Notes: generated from the sequence alone by a model not told the origin. Shown: positions 43,466 through 53,525, counted from the first letter of the stretch. The stretch: DNA of 64,000 bases from Clostridium_AW sp963515715 (GCF_963515715.1 NZ_CAUPZS010000017.1:1-64000), one strand, 5' to 3'. Numbers and translations: made by a program.

Positions 43466-43583
43466 TACCCATTTTACGGGAATTATGTGTTTATATGTTA
43501 TATATGAAAGTATAACGTATGAAGGGATGGGATCATATTGACAATTGAAACTATGGGGGTTAAGACATTTTTAAAGAAGGTTG
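43466..43583 (+). repeat. Duplicated sigma-gene upstream region (copy 2, intact locus)
   Basis: The intact counterpart of 40884-41001, covering the promoter area and first 15 codons of the functional sigma-like gene. Just upstream (43418-43464) is a more GC-rich patch, GGTGGGGTCTGACTCC then GCGAGACGTAGCCGAGC, unlike its surroundings and possibly a recombination or insertion trace. Confidence 0.8.
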
Positions 43584-44161
43584 AAGAGAGTGAGAATATA
43601 TGTGGAAAAATTTTAATCAACACCTTTGAACCTTATATTAAAAGTAAGTATTATAAAAAATACCATTCTGGTGAGATAAAAAATATTGAGTTTGAAGATG
43701 CATTGCAAAATGTTTATACCTACCTTTGGAGGAGTATCCCAAAATTTCAAGGTGATAACTTAAAATGCTTTTATAAATTTTGTTATATAACTATAGATAA
43801 TTCTTTCAGACATATGGCTACAAAAACCTCAAGAAAATATAAAGATGACATAGTCACTTTTAGTATCAATGATGAGATATATGAAGGTGTTGAATTGATA
43901 AATGTAATAGCAGATAAAACTAGCGATGATCATTACGATAAAATAATATTTCAGCAAACTATCGTAAACCATCTAGCAGACAAGCTCCCTGAAAAATTAA
44001 GAGATTACTTATTGGAATTATTAATGAATGAAGATTTTTGCATTAAGGAATTTGCAGCTAAAAATAACATATCCTATGAAACCGCTAGAAAATTAAAATA
44101 TAGATTAAGAAAAAAATTAGTTTTTGTGGAGGGGGAATGGGGAATTAGGGTGGATGGATGA
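43538..44161 (+). CDS. Sigma-70-like factor adjacent to deacetylase
   Basis: A 207-residue sigma-like protein with TTG start behind AAGGGATGGG. Region 2 features: EFEDALQNVYTYLWRSIPKF, then FYKFCYITIDNSFRHMATKTSRKY. Region 4 features: LPEKLRDYLLELLMNEDFCI, then an HTH KEFAAKNNISYETARKLKYRL. It lies 100 bases upstream of, and in the same direction as, a NodB deacetylase. No anti-sigma gene is adjacent. A truncated second copy lies 2.6 kb to the left. Confidence 0.8.
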   Translation: MTIETMGVKTFLKKVEESENICGKILINTFEPYIKSKYYKKYHSGEIKNIEFEDALQNVYTYLWRSIPKFQGDNLKCFYKFCYITIDNSFRHMATKTSRKYKDDIVTFSINDEIYEGVELINVIADKTSDDHYDKIIFQQTIVNHLADKLPEKLRDYLLELLMNEDFCIKEFAAKNNISYETARKLKYRLRKKLVFVEGEWGIRVDG

Positions 44162-44269
44162 AAGAATTTATATATATCTCCATGGAAATTATAGCATATA
44201 TTTATAATAGTCATATAATGAATTAAATAACATAAGACATCATATTATTACATTAAGGAAGTGAGACTT

Positions 44270-45037
44270 TTGAAAAAAAGACATAAGATTTTAATAGCTA
44301 TATTAATAGTCCTATTTGTTTTACCTGTATTTTTGAATCGTTCCTATTCGAAAGATCAAGGAAAACTTTCAATTCCAGTATTGATGTATCATTCTATATC
44401 CAATGATGAAAAGGGATTGTTTTCAGTAAAAAAAGATACCTTTTATGAACATATGAAATACCTTAAGGATAATAATTATGAAACATTGACCTTAGAGGAA
44501 TTATATAATCACTTAACAAATGAAATACCTTTTTCGGACAAGTCTGTGGTCATAACCTTTGACGATGGATATGCTGATAATTATGTAAATGCTTATCCTA
44601 TATTAAAAGAATTTGGACTTAAAGCTACCATATTCCAAATAACAAATTATATAGACAGTGGTTCAAGTTTTTTAAACTCAGACCAATTAAAAGAGCTATC
44701 CTCAAATGGAATAGATATAGAAAGTCACACCACCGATCATTCAAAGTTAGCCAAGCTATCAAAGGATGATAGATTAAAAAAATTAAAGGAATCCAAAGAT
44801 CTTCTTGAAAAATTGTTAGATAAAAAAGTTGATTATATAGCATATCCCTTTGGGAAATACAATAAAGAGGTAATAGAAGATGTGAAAGAAGCAGGATATA
44901 AAATGGTCTTTACTACAAGGATGGGATTTTCAAACATAAACAATGGATTATATGAATTAAAAAGAGTTTTTATAAGCGGATATACTGGAATAGAAAGATT
45001 TGAAAAAAGAATAAGGAATGAATTTGAGGAAATGTAA
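44270..45037 (+). CDS. NodB-type polysaccharide deacetylase (copy 2)
   Basis: A 255-residue exported deacetylase. An N-terminal anchor helix (about 8-24) precedes the NodB motifs FDDGY, SHTTDH and AYPFGKYN, all with metal and catalytic residues intact. It is similar to copy 1 at 33.7 kb. TTG at 44270 is preferred because AAGGAAGTGAG lies 6 bases upstream; GTG at 44261 is within that site. It sits downstream of a sigma-like gene and divergent from chemoreceptor paralogue 2. Confidence 0.88.
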   Translation: MKKRHKILIAILIVLFVLPVFLNRSYSKDQGKLSIPVLMYHSISNDEKGLFSVKKDTFYEHMKYLKDNNYETLTLEELYNHLTNEIPFSDKSVVITFDDGYADNYVNAYPILKEFGLKATIFQITNYIDSGSSFLNSDQLKELSSNGIDIESHTTDHSKLAKLSKDDRLKKLKESKDLLEKLLDKKVDYIAYPFGKYNKEVIEDVKEAGYKMVFTTRMGFSNINNGLYELKRVFISGYTGIERFEKRIRNEFEEM

Positions 45038-45058
45038 ATGAGTCAATAGCTATAGATT

Positions 45059-45107
45059 ATTAGCAAGTTCAGCTGCTACCTTAGCAAGAGCAGCTGAACT
45101 TGCTAAT
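45059..45107. terminator. Long convergent hairpin between deacetylase and galU
   Basis: Perfect 19-base arms (45059-45077 and 45089-45107) around an 11-base loop. There is no long T-run, but the stem is very stable and ends 6 bases before the galU stop. A bidirectional terminator or mRNA end protector is likely. Confidence 0.75.
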
Positions 45108-45113
45108 AGTTTC

Positions 45114-46031
45114 TCAAATAGTCGCTGCTGCTTCCTTGTCAGCATTGGTAGAAACTTTACTTTCTTCTGCTCTAATTATATTTATTAGATATTCCATAAA
45201 AGAGTCTCTTAAATCTTCTCTTTTTAAAGCCATTTCAACTGTTGCTTGAAGATAACCTAGTTTATCTCCAACATCATGTCTTCTTCCCTCAAATTCATAA
45301 GCATAAATAGCTTGCTCTGAAAGAAGTATTTTCAATGCATCTGTCAACTGAATTTCTCCACCCTTACCTGGCTTTGTGTTTTCTAATATGTCAAATATCT
45401 CTGGCATAAGTATGTATCTTCCTAGAATTGCTATATTTGATGGAGCTTCTTCTATGCTTGGCTTTTCTATTAAATCCTTAACCTTACAAACTCTATCCTC
45501 TATTTTTAATTCTTTAACAACTCCATATTTAGAAACTTCACTTTGAGCTACACGTTGTACACCAAGAACTGAAGTTTTATATTCACTAAAGCAATCTATA
45601 AGCTGCTTTAAACAAGGTGTACTGCTATCAACTACATCATCTCCAAGCATTACAGCAAATGGCTCATTACCTACAAAGCTCTTAGCGCAGCTTATAGCAT
45701 GTCCAAGCCCTTTAGGTTCCTTTTGTCTAATAAAATAAATATTTACTAAGTTACTTATATTTTGAACGAGCTTGAGTAACTCTGTTTTATTTTTTTGTTC
45801 AAGTTCTAGTTCTAGCTCCACAGATTTATCAAAGTGATCTTCTATACTTCTTTTATTTCTACCTGTAATTATAAGTATTTCCTCAATTCCAGACTCTACT
45901 GCTTCCTCTATTATGTATTGAATAGTAGGTTTATCTATTATTGGAAGCATCTCCTTTGGCTGAGCTTTTGTTGCAGGTAGAAATCTAGTACCTAGACCTG
46001 CAGCTGGAATAACGGCTTTTCTTATTTTCAT
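45114..46031 (-). CDS. galU: UTP-glucose-1-phosphate uridylyltransferase
   Basis: A 305-residue GalU. The nucleotide-binding signature AAGLGTRFLPATKAQPKEML is at residues 10-29, the uracil/sugar region has EPKGLGHAI, and VMLGDDVV is the metal-binding Asp motif. EKP, then GRYILMPEIFD and GGEIQLTDAL complete the family pattern; the length is typical. It makes UDP-glucose for glycolipid and capsule synthesis. It is the last gene of the exopolysaccharide region, separated from the FrhB-like gene by 326 bases with a terminator, so it probably has its own promoter. The start follows TAGGAGGAG. Confidence 0.95.
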   Translation of the reverse strand: MKIRKAVIPAAGLGTRFLPATKAQPKEMLPIIDKPTIQYIIEEAVESGIEEILIITGRNKRSIEDHFDKSVELELELEQKNKTELLKLVQNISNLVNIYFIRQKEPKGLGHAISCAKSFVGNEPFAVMLGDDVVDSSTPCLKQLIDCFSEYKTSVLGVQRVAQSEVSKYGVVKELKIEDRVCKVKDLIEKPSIEEAPSNIAILGRYILMPEIFDILENTKPGKGGEIQLTDALKILLSEQAIYAYEFEGRRHDVGDKLGYLQATVEMALKREDLRDSFMEYLINIIRAEESKVSTNADKEAAATI

Positions 46032-46304
46032 ATTTACTCCTCCTATAAACTTACATAAATCCTCTTATTCATTAATACAAATAATTTATAATATTAAACA
46101 ATATCACAAATTCAAATAGTGATTTAAAGTAATTACTTACTTTTAATACTTTAGCTTTATTTTCAACAATCTATTATTTAAATCTTCTTATAGTTTGCTT
46201 AGAATTTTAATAAAGTGCAGCAAAATGATATTTATAATTGAGTTAAATACTATATTTTATGGTACTATGAACTCTATAAAATTAATGTTTATTAAAATAA
46301 AAGC

Positions 46305-46324
46305 AAAGTAAATCACTCTACTTT
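46305..46324 (-). terminator. Terminator at end of exopolysaccharide genes
   Basis: On the minus strand AAAGTA-GAGTGATT-TACTTT is followed by GCTTTTATTTT. It lies 34 bases after the stop of the FrhB-like gene. The rest of the gap to galU (46032-46304) is AT-rich with no gene seen. Confidence 0.6.
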
Positions 46325-46357
46325 AGTTTCAGTAATTTCTGAGAATTACTAATAAGT

Positions 46358-47509
46358 CTATTTCTTTAGCACATTGTATATAATTGATTTTAATTTTCTT
46401 TTTATTCCCGTTAAAATGCTGTCCTTACAGTATTTTCTTACTAACTCTTCAAAAGAAAGCCGCTCTAATTCTTCAAAAAAATTTTCACGTTTTAAATTAT
46501 GTTCAACAGATTTTATGGCTGATGGATTATACAATACGGCCCGGTTTATATCAACTTCTTTATATAAAATTCTATCTTTTATATCTTCTAGCATGTATTG
46601 CCCAGAAGCACTATTCACAAATATAAGTGATGTACCTTTATCATCATCCATCTTTGGCAATACATTCTGTACTCCCCAAAAATCTGCAAGGGTTATATCA
46701 CTTTGCCTATGTAATGTTTTAAAGCTACAATCGTAACAAGAAGGCCTTAAACAAATATTTTTTAAAAAAGCCTTCATATATAAATCTTTTTTATGACTCT
46801 CTAGATACTCCATATCATTATTAAATGATAATGATATGGAGTATCGCTTCCAGCCTTCATTCTTACATCTGAAAGCGATTCTCCGTGTTGATGATTCGGC
46901 GTTATTTTCCTGATAAGAAATATATTTTTGCCAAGCTTTTGGTGATGGTACTCCATGGCATATAATATCTATACAAAATAAATTGTCATAGTCTTTATGC
47001 AAATAAGACTTAAGTCCACCAATCTGGCAAGGCGTTCCTGTAAATAGAACATTTCTTCCTTGGTCTAGGAATTCTTTAGCTTGTTTGTATGTATTCCCTA
47101 TTTTACTCTGAACATATTTAGATCCACGAAACTTTTCTAGCTCTTCTTTTGTTTCTATGTAACTGTGAAATACTGAAAATTTTCCATCAAAACCTGCTCC
47201 AAAAACAACACCGCCATTATCAATTACTACTTCTGAAACTAATGTAAATATGCCACCAGAAGAACTTTCCTGACGTACGAATTCATCTTTATTAATACAA
47301 GCATAAGCCTTTGGTTCGTTTTTAACTGTTACTTTATTTATAATTGGGCAAAATTTAACGCATAGCCTGCATTTTATACACTTTTGATGATCAACTTTCG
47401 GGTACCAAAAACCTTCACTATCACTTTCCATAGAAATGCAAATTTTTGGGCATATATTCGAGCACGCATGACATCCCATACAATCTTTTTTATTATTAAT
47501 TGTTATCAT
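46358..47509 (-). CDS. FrhB-like Fe-S protein of exopolysaccharide cluster (copy 1)
   Basis: A 383-residue protein. Two N-terminal [4Fe-4S] ferredoxin motifs (C10, C13, C16, C20 and C44, C47, C50, C54) are followed by the FrhB_FdhB N- and C-terminal domains (SSGGIFTLVSEVVIDNGGVVFGAG; KFRGSKYVQS; GTPCQIGGLKSYL; CHGVPSPKAWQKYI; DITLADFWG). In F420-using organisms FrhB reduces F420 with FAD, but proteins with this layout recur in capsule clusters of organisms not known to use F420. A flavin-dependent redox step on a sugar or lipid intermediate is the likely role. A homologue is at 53.5 kb, and each copy lies near a pyruvyl transferase. Confidence 0.85.
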   Translation of the reverse strand: MITINNKKDCMGCHACSNICPKICISMESDSEGFWYPKVDHQKCIKCRLCVKFCPIINKVTVKNEPKAYACINKDEFVRQESSSGGIFTLVSEVVIDNGGVVFGAGFDGKFSVFHSYIETKEELEKFRGSKYVQSKIGNTYKQAKEFLDQGRNVLFTGTPCQIGGLKSYLHKDYDNLFCIDIICHGVPSPKAWQKYISYQENNAESSTRRIAFRCKNEGWKRYSISLSFNNDMEYLESHKKDLYMKAFLKNICLRPSCYDCSFKTLHRQSDITLADFWGVQNVLPKMDDDKGTSLIFVNSASGQYMLEDIKDRILYKEVDINRAVLYNPSAIKSVEHNLKRENFFEELERLSFEELVRKYCKDSILTGIKRKLKSIIYNVLKK

Positions 47510-47620
47510 AAAAAATTCACCTTCTATATTAAAATCCTAATAACTTACTAGATAATCTTTTTCCAATTATTTTCTCTTAACTAAAATACTAATACAAATA
47601 AAAACTATTACACATACAAG

Positions 47621-48272
47621 TTACACTAATTGATAAAGTGGTAACATATCAGTAATAATAGGTATATTCTTCAAAAGTTTGTTGCTAATTATAATCCAGA
47701 TCATATGAACATAATATATACCATAGGAATAATCGCCTATAGCATTTAAACAAGCAATTTTTTATCAAAGTATGATTTTATAACTATCAGTAGATTAATC
47801 CATGCAAAAGTATAAATAAAAGATGATATTTTAATCTGACTACTTATAACTCTCAACAAAAGTCTATTTTTGCTAATACATATACCTCAATGATGATAAT
47901 TAATAATATTAAAAGATAATATAAAATTGATTTCCTAAAGGTGTACTTCTTAAATGGAGGTATAAATCATTGACCATATTAAGTAAAGTGTTAGGAGTCT
48001 GCTCCGTTTTAAAATATATGTATGATTGCCTCTTGTGCTTTTTTTATACTAGTAAAATATCCTTCCTGAAAAATAAATATTGCTACAGGCAAGTTAAGTA
48101 ATTGCATCATTACAAACCAGCAATTAAAATGCCAAGTAGCATTTTAATATATCTTTATATTTAATACCACTCTTACAATGCATCAATATCACATAAATAA
48201 TACATATTCCCTTGAGCGCTACCAATAAGTATCTTTGTTTTTCTCAACTATAGTTTTATTATCATTAAACAT
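47621..48272 (-). pseudogene. Decayed acyltransferase-3 (OafA-like) gene
   Basis: The gap between the FrhB-like and flippase genes holds remnants in broken frames. Near the 5-prime end is VALKGICIIYVILMHC (the N-terminal helix with catalytic-type His). Near the 3-prime end is IGDYSYGIYYVHMIWIIISN (the penultimate-helix signature) before a stop at 47621. Several stops and frameshifts intervene, and the length, about 650 bases, is roughly two-thirds of a normal gene. The ATG at 48272 overlaps the flippase stop, as expected for a former operon member. The cluster has thus probably lost an O-acetyl modification. Confidence 0.75.
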
Positions 48273-49809
48273 AACTTTTTCTCCTAAATAACCCTAATTT
48301 CTTTAATGCTTTTATTATTGGCTTACCAACTAAATCTTTTTCATATTGGTTCATTCCTAAAAACCACATTGAAATACAAAATATTAATATATAAATAGTT
48401 CCACAAATTAAAAAGGTTAAAATATTATATAGATTTAAAAATGTATTTACAAAAATTCCAAATATGATTGGTATTAATAGAGATGGTACAAACTTTAATA
48501 TCTGACCCCAAAAAAACTTCATATCAAGACCAACCTTATAGTGATAATACCAATTCATAATTAGACCATTTCCTATTAATAGAGAGATTGCTGTGCCCAA
48601 TGCAGCTCCTACTCCTCCATACATTTTTGTAAGTGGAATACTTAAAAACATATTAGCAATAGCTATACAAAAATACACCCATGAACGAAATTGATGCATA
48701 TTCTTAGCTCTTTGAATTTCAATCCCCAGATTTTGAATTAATGGAATTGTAACAGGAATAATGAGCAACAATGCAATTGGATAAGCTTCACTATAATTGA
48801 TTCCAGCCCACATATTTATAAAAGATTGTCCAAAAAATATGAGTCCTGAACAAATCAAAGAAAGTAAAATAAACTGAATTCTTCCTACTCGTGTAAATAA
48901 AGCTGTCAATTTCTTATTATCATTATTAATTGCTACCATTCTATTGACTCTTGGTATGAAAACACCTGAAATAGCTGTTGAGAGTGACAAATAATATGTA
49001 TTTAATTGAGCTGCTAGTCCATATACAGCCACAGCTATAGTCCCTCGAAATCTACCCAATATAAATTTATCTATACTCCAATTAATCTGATCAATGATCA
49101 TATTTAAAAAAATATAGAATGAGAAAACTGCCATTTCTTTCATTAAAGAAAAATCAAATTGATAAAATAGAAATTTAATTTTCAACTTTGTAAAACAGAA
49201 TACTACATTACTTATCTCTACTATAATAGTAAGAAGCGTTGTAATAACTACCATACCTATGGATTTATAACCCATTAATAAAACCGGCAACATAATTAAT
49301 GGATTTACTATGGTTTTAATCATTTGCAGTAACTTTTGAAAAATATATTCTTCATTTGCAATAATGTGTGAGTTAAATACGCTAGCTGGAAATGATAATG
49401 CAATATTAAATACCATTATTGCCATTAAAGTTTTAGCTGTAGCAAGTTCGCTCATAGTGAGGTTTGCACCAAATATTAAATCTATATTAAAAACAAGTAC
49501 TGTCCCTGCTAAAATAGCAATAAATCCAATAACTGAAAAAATAATTAGAAACATCCCGTTTAGCTTAGCAATGTTCTCTTGCTCATTTTTGACTTTATAA
49601 CGAGAGTAATATCTCATATAAGCACTACCAAATCCAAAACTAAGCAAGCCTAAATAACTAACTACTGACGCTACTAAATTATATAAACCATATTCACTTT
49701 GTCCTAACAAACGGAGCATAATAGGAGTATATACTATTGATATAATATATCCAAGCCCCATTGAAACATACGATAAGGCTGCTCCTATTTTTAATTGATT
49801 AATTTTCAT
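48265..49809 (-). CDS. Wzx-like polysaccharide flippase
   Basis: A 514-residue protein with 14 predicted membrane helices of the MOP/Wzx family (SYVSMGLGYIISIVYTPIML at the N-terminus; SFGFGSAYMRYYSRYK; DQINWSIDKFILGRF mid-protein). It moves lipid-linked repeat units across the membrane. ATG 49809 follows GAGAGGTAATT and is two bases after the stop of the pyruvyl transferase, so translation is coupled. Confidence 0.9.
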   Translation of the reverse strand: MKINQLKIGAALSYVSMGLGYIISIVYTPIMLRLLGQSEYGLYNLVASVVSYLGLLSFGFGSAYMRYYSRYKVKNEQENIAKLNGMFLIIFSVIGFIAILAGTVLVFNIDLIFGANLTMSELATAKTLMAIMVFNIALSFPASVFNSHIIANEEYIFQKLLQMIKTIVNPLIMLPVLLMGYKSIGMVVITTLLTIIVEISNVVFCFTKLKIKFLFYQFDFSLMKEMAVFSFYIFLNMIIDQINWSIDKFILGRFRGTIAVAVYGLAAQLNTYYLSLSTAISGVFIPRVNRMVAINNDNKKLTALFTRVGRIQFILLSLICSGLIFFGQSFINMWAGINYSEAYPIALLLIIPVTIPLIQNLGIEIQRAKNMHQFRSWVYFCIAIANMFLSIPLTKMYGGVGAALGTAISLLIGNGLIMNWYYHYKVGLDMKFFWGQILKFVPSLLIPIIFGIFVNTFLNLYNILTFLICGTIYILIFCISMWFLGMNQYEKDLVGKPIIKALKKLGLFRRKSYV

Positions 49810-49811
49810 AA

Positions 49812-50960
49812 TTACCTCTCATCCTTAATATCTAATGCACCTCTTAAATATTTAATAGTTTTATTTCTTTCAAATTCTAAAATAGGTGGGATATGTGAAA
49901 AATTAATATTAAAAATATCATCATTATTTTTTATATTTTCCCACCTTCTAGATTCTAGCTTAAATTTAGATAATAATGTTTCTATTCTTGAATTCATAGA
50001 TGGTATTTTACCTTCTCTATTAAAAACAACAAATGGTTTCTCTAGCAAAATTGAAAATACTGTACCGTGAAATGAATCCGTAAAAAAAACAGAAGCTGAA
50101 TTTATATAATCAATAAATTCACTAGGATCTGCTTTGTATGTTTCTCTATCGCTTATATCCGCTAAATTTAATATTTGCAACTTATTTTTATCTGCAATTT
50201 CTTTCATTTTGCCTTGATTCTCTTTAGATATTTTCCCAAGAAAATATGTTAATAAATATTTATTTTTAGGTTTATTTGATGCCTTCTTGGAAATAGACAT
50301 CCATTTTTCTTTTGTAAGCATCAAGGTAGGATCTACTAAAACGACAGCATCCCTTCCAGTTAATTCTTTGATAATTTTAGCACCTGCGTCTTCCCTAACT
50401 GATAAGCTTGCCATCTCCGATAACCATAATTTATAATTTTCCTTATAATTAGACGGTATTTGTGATATTCCAAAGCTCGGAGCATATGCTATTCTTTTAT
50501 TTTTAGGAGCAAAGGTTAAAAAATCGACAGAGCATCCATATCTAAAAGTTGGATTCCAAACCTGATCACTACCAGTAATGAAATAATCAAATCTCTCTAA
50601 TAAATCATTGGGAATATTATGCTCTGATATACAATAATCCGTTTCTAATATATTATCCAACGTAAATTTTTTAAATGCTAACGTTTTTTTTATATTACAT
50701 TCTTTTACTATCCCCTTATGAGCGTATTCCCAAATCTTTAGGTTTAATTTTCGGTATATTTCTGAAATCGTCATTTTATTTAATCTATGAATTTTACCAA
50801 TCAATTTGCCTATTACACCATTTCCACTGGTATTAGTAGTATTCCTAATAGTTTCTACTGAAAAACCTAATGACTTTAATACCTCCTGTGCTGCATAATT
50901 TTGCAACCTATTTCCATAGTTTTGATAATCATTTATAGTTAAAATGGCAACTTTTTTCAT
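49812..50960 (-). CDS. Polysaccharide pyruvyl transferase family protein (copy 1)
   Basis: A 382-residue member of the PF04230-type family: N-terminal ILTINDYQNYGNRLQNYA (substrate loop), SVREDAGAKII, and the C-terminal ITDSFHGTVFSI-like FFTDSFHGTVFSILL motif with its catalytic-region His. Members add a ketal pyruvate from phosphoenolpyruvate to sugars. The FITGSDQVWNP motif is the conserved GSDQVWN of the capsule subgroup. It is coupled to the flippase and 390 bases downstream of the polymerase gene. A homologue is at 54.8 kb. Confidence 0.85.
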   Translation of the reverse strand: MKKVAILTINDYQNYGNRLQNYAAQEVLKSLGFSVETIRNTTNTSGNGVIGKLIGKIHRLNKMTISEIYRKLNLKIWEYAHKGIVKECNIKKTLAFKKFTLDNILETDYCISEHNIPNDLLERFDYFITGSDQVWNPTFRYGCSVDFLTFAPKNKRIAYAPSFGISQIPSNYKENYKLWLSEMASLSVREDAGAKIIKELTGRDAVVLVDPTLMLTKEKWMSISKKASNKPKNKYLLTYFLGKISKENQGKMKEIADKNKLQILNLADISDRETYKADPSEFIDYINSASVFFTDSFHGTVFSILLEKPFVVFNREGKIPSMNSRIETLLSKFKLESRRWENIKNNDDIFNINFSHIPPILEFERNKTIKYLRGALDIKDER

Positions 50961-51349
50961 TGGTATCCCCCTATTAATAATATTATATATTGTCCTTATC
51001 TCTAATTTTCCATTATAACTTATCTTATTGGGTTATTTTTATCATATAACCACTTGTAACTGCTTCACTATATATAGGCATATTTGTTCATTGATTTATC
51101 GATATTATTTTCTAATTTCAATATATATTAGTTCCAATCTAATAAACTTTGGTAATAGATTAAATCTTCTTATAAACTTTTATCTGTATAAATTACTATG
51201 ACACCGCAACTATAAAACAAGATTATTTTTATGATTTAATTGTGTCCAATTACTTAAATTTTTTACAAATAAAAATTTATATTCTAATCCTTAGGGCATA
51301 AAATAGCTAAACAATAATTATATAAATAACTGTGCTTATAAAATTATTT
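50961..51349. other. Gene-free gap in exopolysaccharide cluster
   Basis: A 389-base AT-rich stretch between the polymerase and pyruvyl transferase genes. I see no open frame with a ribosome binding site and no clear hairpin. A lost gene is possible, given the decayed acyltransferase nearby. Confidence 0.4.
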
Positions 51350-52441
51350 TTACCATTGAAAAAATACTCCGTAGGGTACAATTCCACCTATATTATCGTT
51401 AAGCTGTATATAGGTAGGTATTAACATTACACATATGGATACAAAATATAATAAGTATTTATATTTTTTAAATTCTTCTATTACAAACGGAATAAGTATA
51501 ATTGCGAAAATTGAATAATATAGTTCAATTCTACTTATTAAAATTGATTTCATAGATAGAATTCCACATATAATCGCTATTAGCATTATTACTATTAGAA
51601 TAGCGAGCTCTCTTTCTTTCTCTTTATGATAGTTTTGAAGTTTTGATAGTCTTGCCATAATAATTAATGAAATAATAACTACCATCAAATATATTAAGGT
51701 TATTATTATTTTTCTACCTTGCCCAGTCTCATAAAAAGATGTATTCCCTCCAAAATATATAGAATACCTAGGAAAAATATATAGAAATGCTGCAATTAAC
51801 TTTTCATAAAAGATAATCATTACACCAGAAACTGCAGAAAATATTATTGTTTTTTTAAAATTAAGTTCTAATAAACTTAAAATTCCCATAGGCATAAAAA
51901 CAATCGAAGTATTGTGAAATAGGGTAGCTATTAAATTTAGAGTCATAAATCCTTTTAAATTTTTATTTTTTATAAAATAAAATGAATTTGCTGTTAATAC
52001 TATTGCTATATATTGTCTAGAAATATTAAATGATTGGAAATAATGATAAAATAATAAAAAATATAGCATAGACATAGCCATATTTCGAGAATTATTATAT
52101 ATAAAAAATCCAATACCTACAATAATTATTAAACTATTAAAAATAATTATCCATTGGCTATAATTTCCTAAAACTAAGCTTATTATTTTATTATATAGAG
52201 CATATAGCCATGATGCCTGTGCTACAGTAAATATATTATCGCTTGCACTTATCCTCTCAAATATTTTACAGTATAATTCTGTATCCGTACCAACGCTTAT
52301 ATTTCTTGCCCCCATTACACTAAACATTGTAATGCAACTTAGTATAATAAAAATCTTCTCTCTTCTTTTTGTAGCACCTTTCAAAAAAATTAAGACTGCG
52401 TAAACACACACCAAAAAAATAACAAATAAATATATTTCCAT
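51350..52441 (-). CDS. EpsG/Wzy-like polysaccharide polymerase
   Basis: A 363-residue membrane protein with about 10-12 helices of the EpsG family. The N-terminal ARNISVGTDTELYCKIFE and the later FNISRQYIAIVLTANSFYF are its hallmarks. It likely polymerises flipped repeat units outside the membrane. I chose the ATG at 52441 because AGGTGGTG lies 5 bases upstream; the ATG nine codons earlier does not have a site. The gene is next to a family-2 glycosyltransferase. Confidence 0.85.
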   Translation of the reverse strand: MEIYLFVIFLVCVYAVLIFLKGATKRREKIFIILSCITMFSVMGARNISVGTDTELYCKIFERISASDNIFTVAQASWLYALYNKIISLVLGNYSQWIIIFNSLIIIVGIGFFIYNNSRNMAMSMLYFLLFYHYFQSFNISRQYIAIVLTANSFYFIKNKNLKGFMTLNLIATLFHNTSIVFMPMGILSLLELNFKKTIIFSAVSGVMIIFYEKLIAAFLYIFPRYSIYFGGNTSFYETGQGRKIIITLIYLMVVIISLIIMARLSKLQNYHKEKERELAILIVIMLIAIICGILSMKSILISRIELYYSIFAIILIPFVIEEFKKYKYLLYFVSICVMLIPTYIQLNDNIGGIVPYGVFFQW

Positions 52442-52501
52442 TTTACACCACCTAAAGTATACATCCATTTTTTACTTTGACTTTTCCAAGTTAACTTTAT
52501 A

Positions 52502-53506
52502 TTAAGATATTTTTTTAATAAGATACAGTATATAAGATATTAGTAATATTAAATTTTTATTGTTTAATTTAATAGTCATCTTCATTATCAAAGTACTAAT
52601 ATCTTTACTTGTAGAATTCCTAACTACTCTATTTATATCTTCATTACTAGTAAAAGATTCAATCATATTTATTCTATCTTTATAACTTTTCTTAGTATTA
52701 TTACTAAATGAATATACAATACTTGCAAATAAAGCTTTTAAATATTGTTTATCTAAATAATCCGATTTAACATCATACTTATCATATAACTTCTTGTAAT
52801 AATTTAAATTAGAAATCCTTCGTGAAAACTCATTTTCACGGTATTTAAAAGTAAGTCCCTCTTCTCCAACTATATAAGAATATAATACTTTATTTAATAT
52901 ATATATACTCCTTATGTTCTGAGTGTAATCTACATTAAATCTATAATCTTCTCCCATATCAAGTTCTTTATCCATCATAATATTATATTTTTTTATAATA
53001 TCTACACGATATATTTTATTCCATATCTGATTATATAAATAATGATCTTTTAATTTTTCTATTACATTAATCATATAATTTGTATCATTAACAAACTGCT
53101 CTTCTAAAGAAAACTCTTCTTCGCTTTTTCGCTTTTTTTTAAATATTTTTCTATAACCACAGCAAACCATGTCCACTCCTGGCTTACTAATATATTTAAT
53201 CATACTTTCTATCATTGTAGGATCATAGGTATCGTCAGAATCAATAAACATTAGATATTCACCAGAAATATACTCTATTCCCTTATTTCTAGCCTCACTT
53301 ACCCCTTTATTCAAAGTATGAAAACAAATTATCCTATTATCCAAATTAGAGAATTCATCACATATTTGTTTCGTTTCATCTGTAGAACCATCATTAATAA
53401 TAATTAATTCATAATCTGTATATGTTTGTTTTAATACTGAATTTATAGTAGCTTCTAGTGTACTTTCACAATTATATGCAGGAAGAACTATTGAAACTTT
53501 AGGCAT
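52502..53506 (-). CDS. Family-2 glycosyltransferase
   Basis: A 334-residue GT-A enzyme: VSIVLPAYNCESTLEATINS, IINDGSTDET (D39), and the metal-binding FIDSDD (D89-D92). The acceptor half is Lys/Asn/Tyr-rich and specific to this cluster. It adds a sugar to the lipid-linked repeat unit on the cytoplasmic side. Start behind AAAGGAGGGAAGG, 19 bases after the FrhB-like gene. Confidence 0.9.
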   Translation of the reverse strand: MPKVSIVLPAYNCESTLEATINSVLKQTYTDYELIIINDGSTDETKQICDEFSNLDNRIICFHTLNKGVSEARNKGIEYISGEYLMFIDSDDTYDPTMIESMIKYISKPGVDMVCCGYRKIFKKKRKSEEEFSLEEQFVNDTNYMINVIEKLKDHYLYNQIWNKIYRVDIIKKYNIMMDKELDMGEDYRFNVDYTQNIRSIYILNKVLYSYIVGEEGLTFKYRENEFSRRISNLNYYKKLYDKYDVKSDYLDKQYLKALFASIVYSFSNNTKKSYKDRINMIESFTSNEDINRVVRNSTSKDISTLIMKMTIKLNNKNLILLISYILYLIKKIS

Positions 53507-53525
53507 ACCTTCCCTCCTTTAATTT

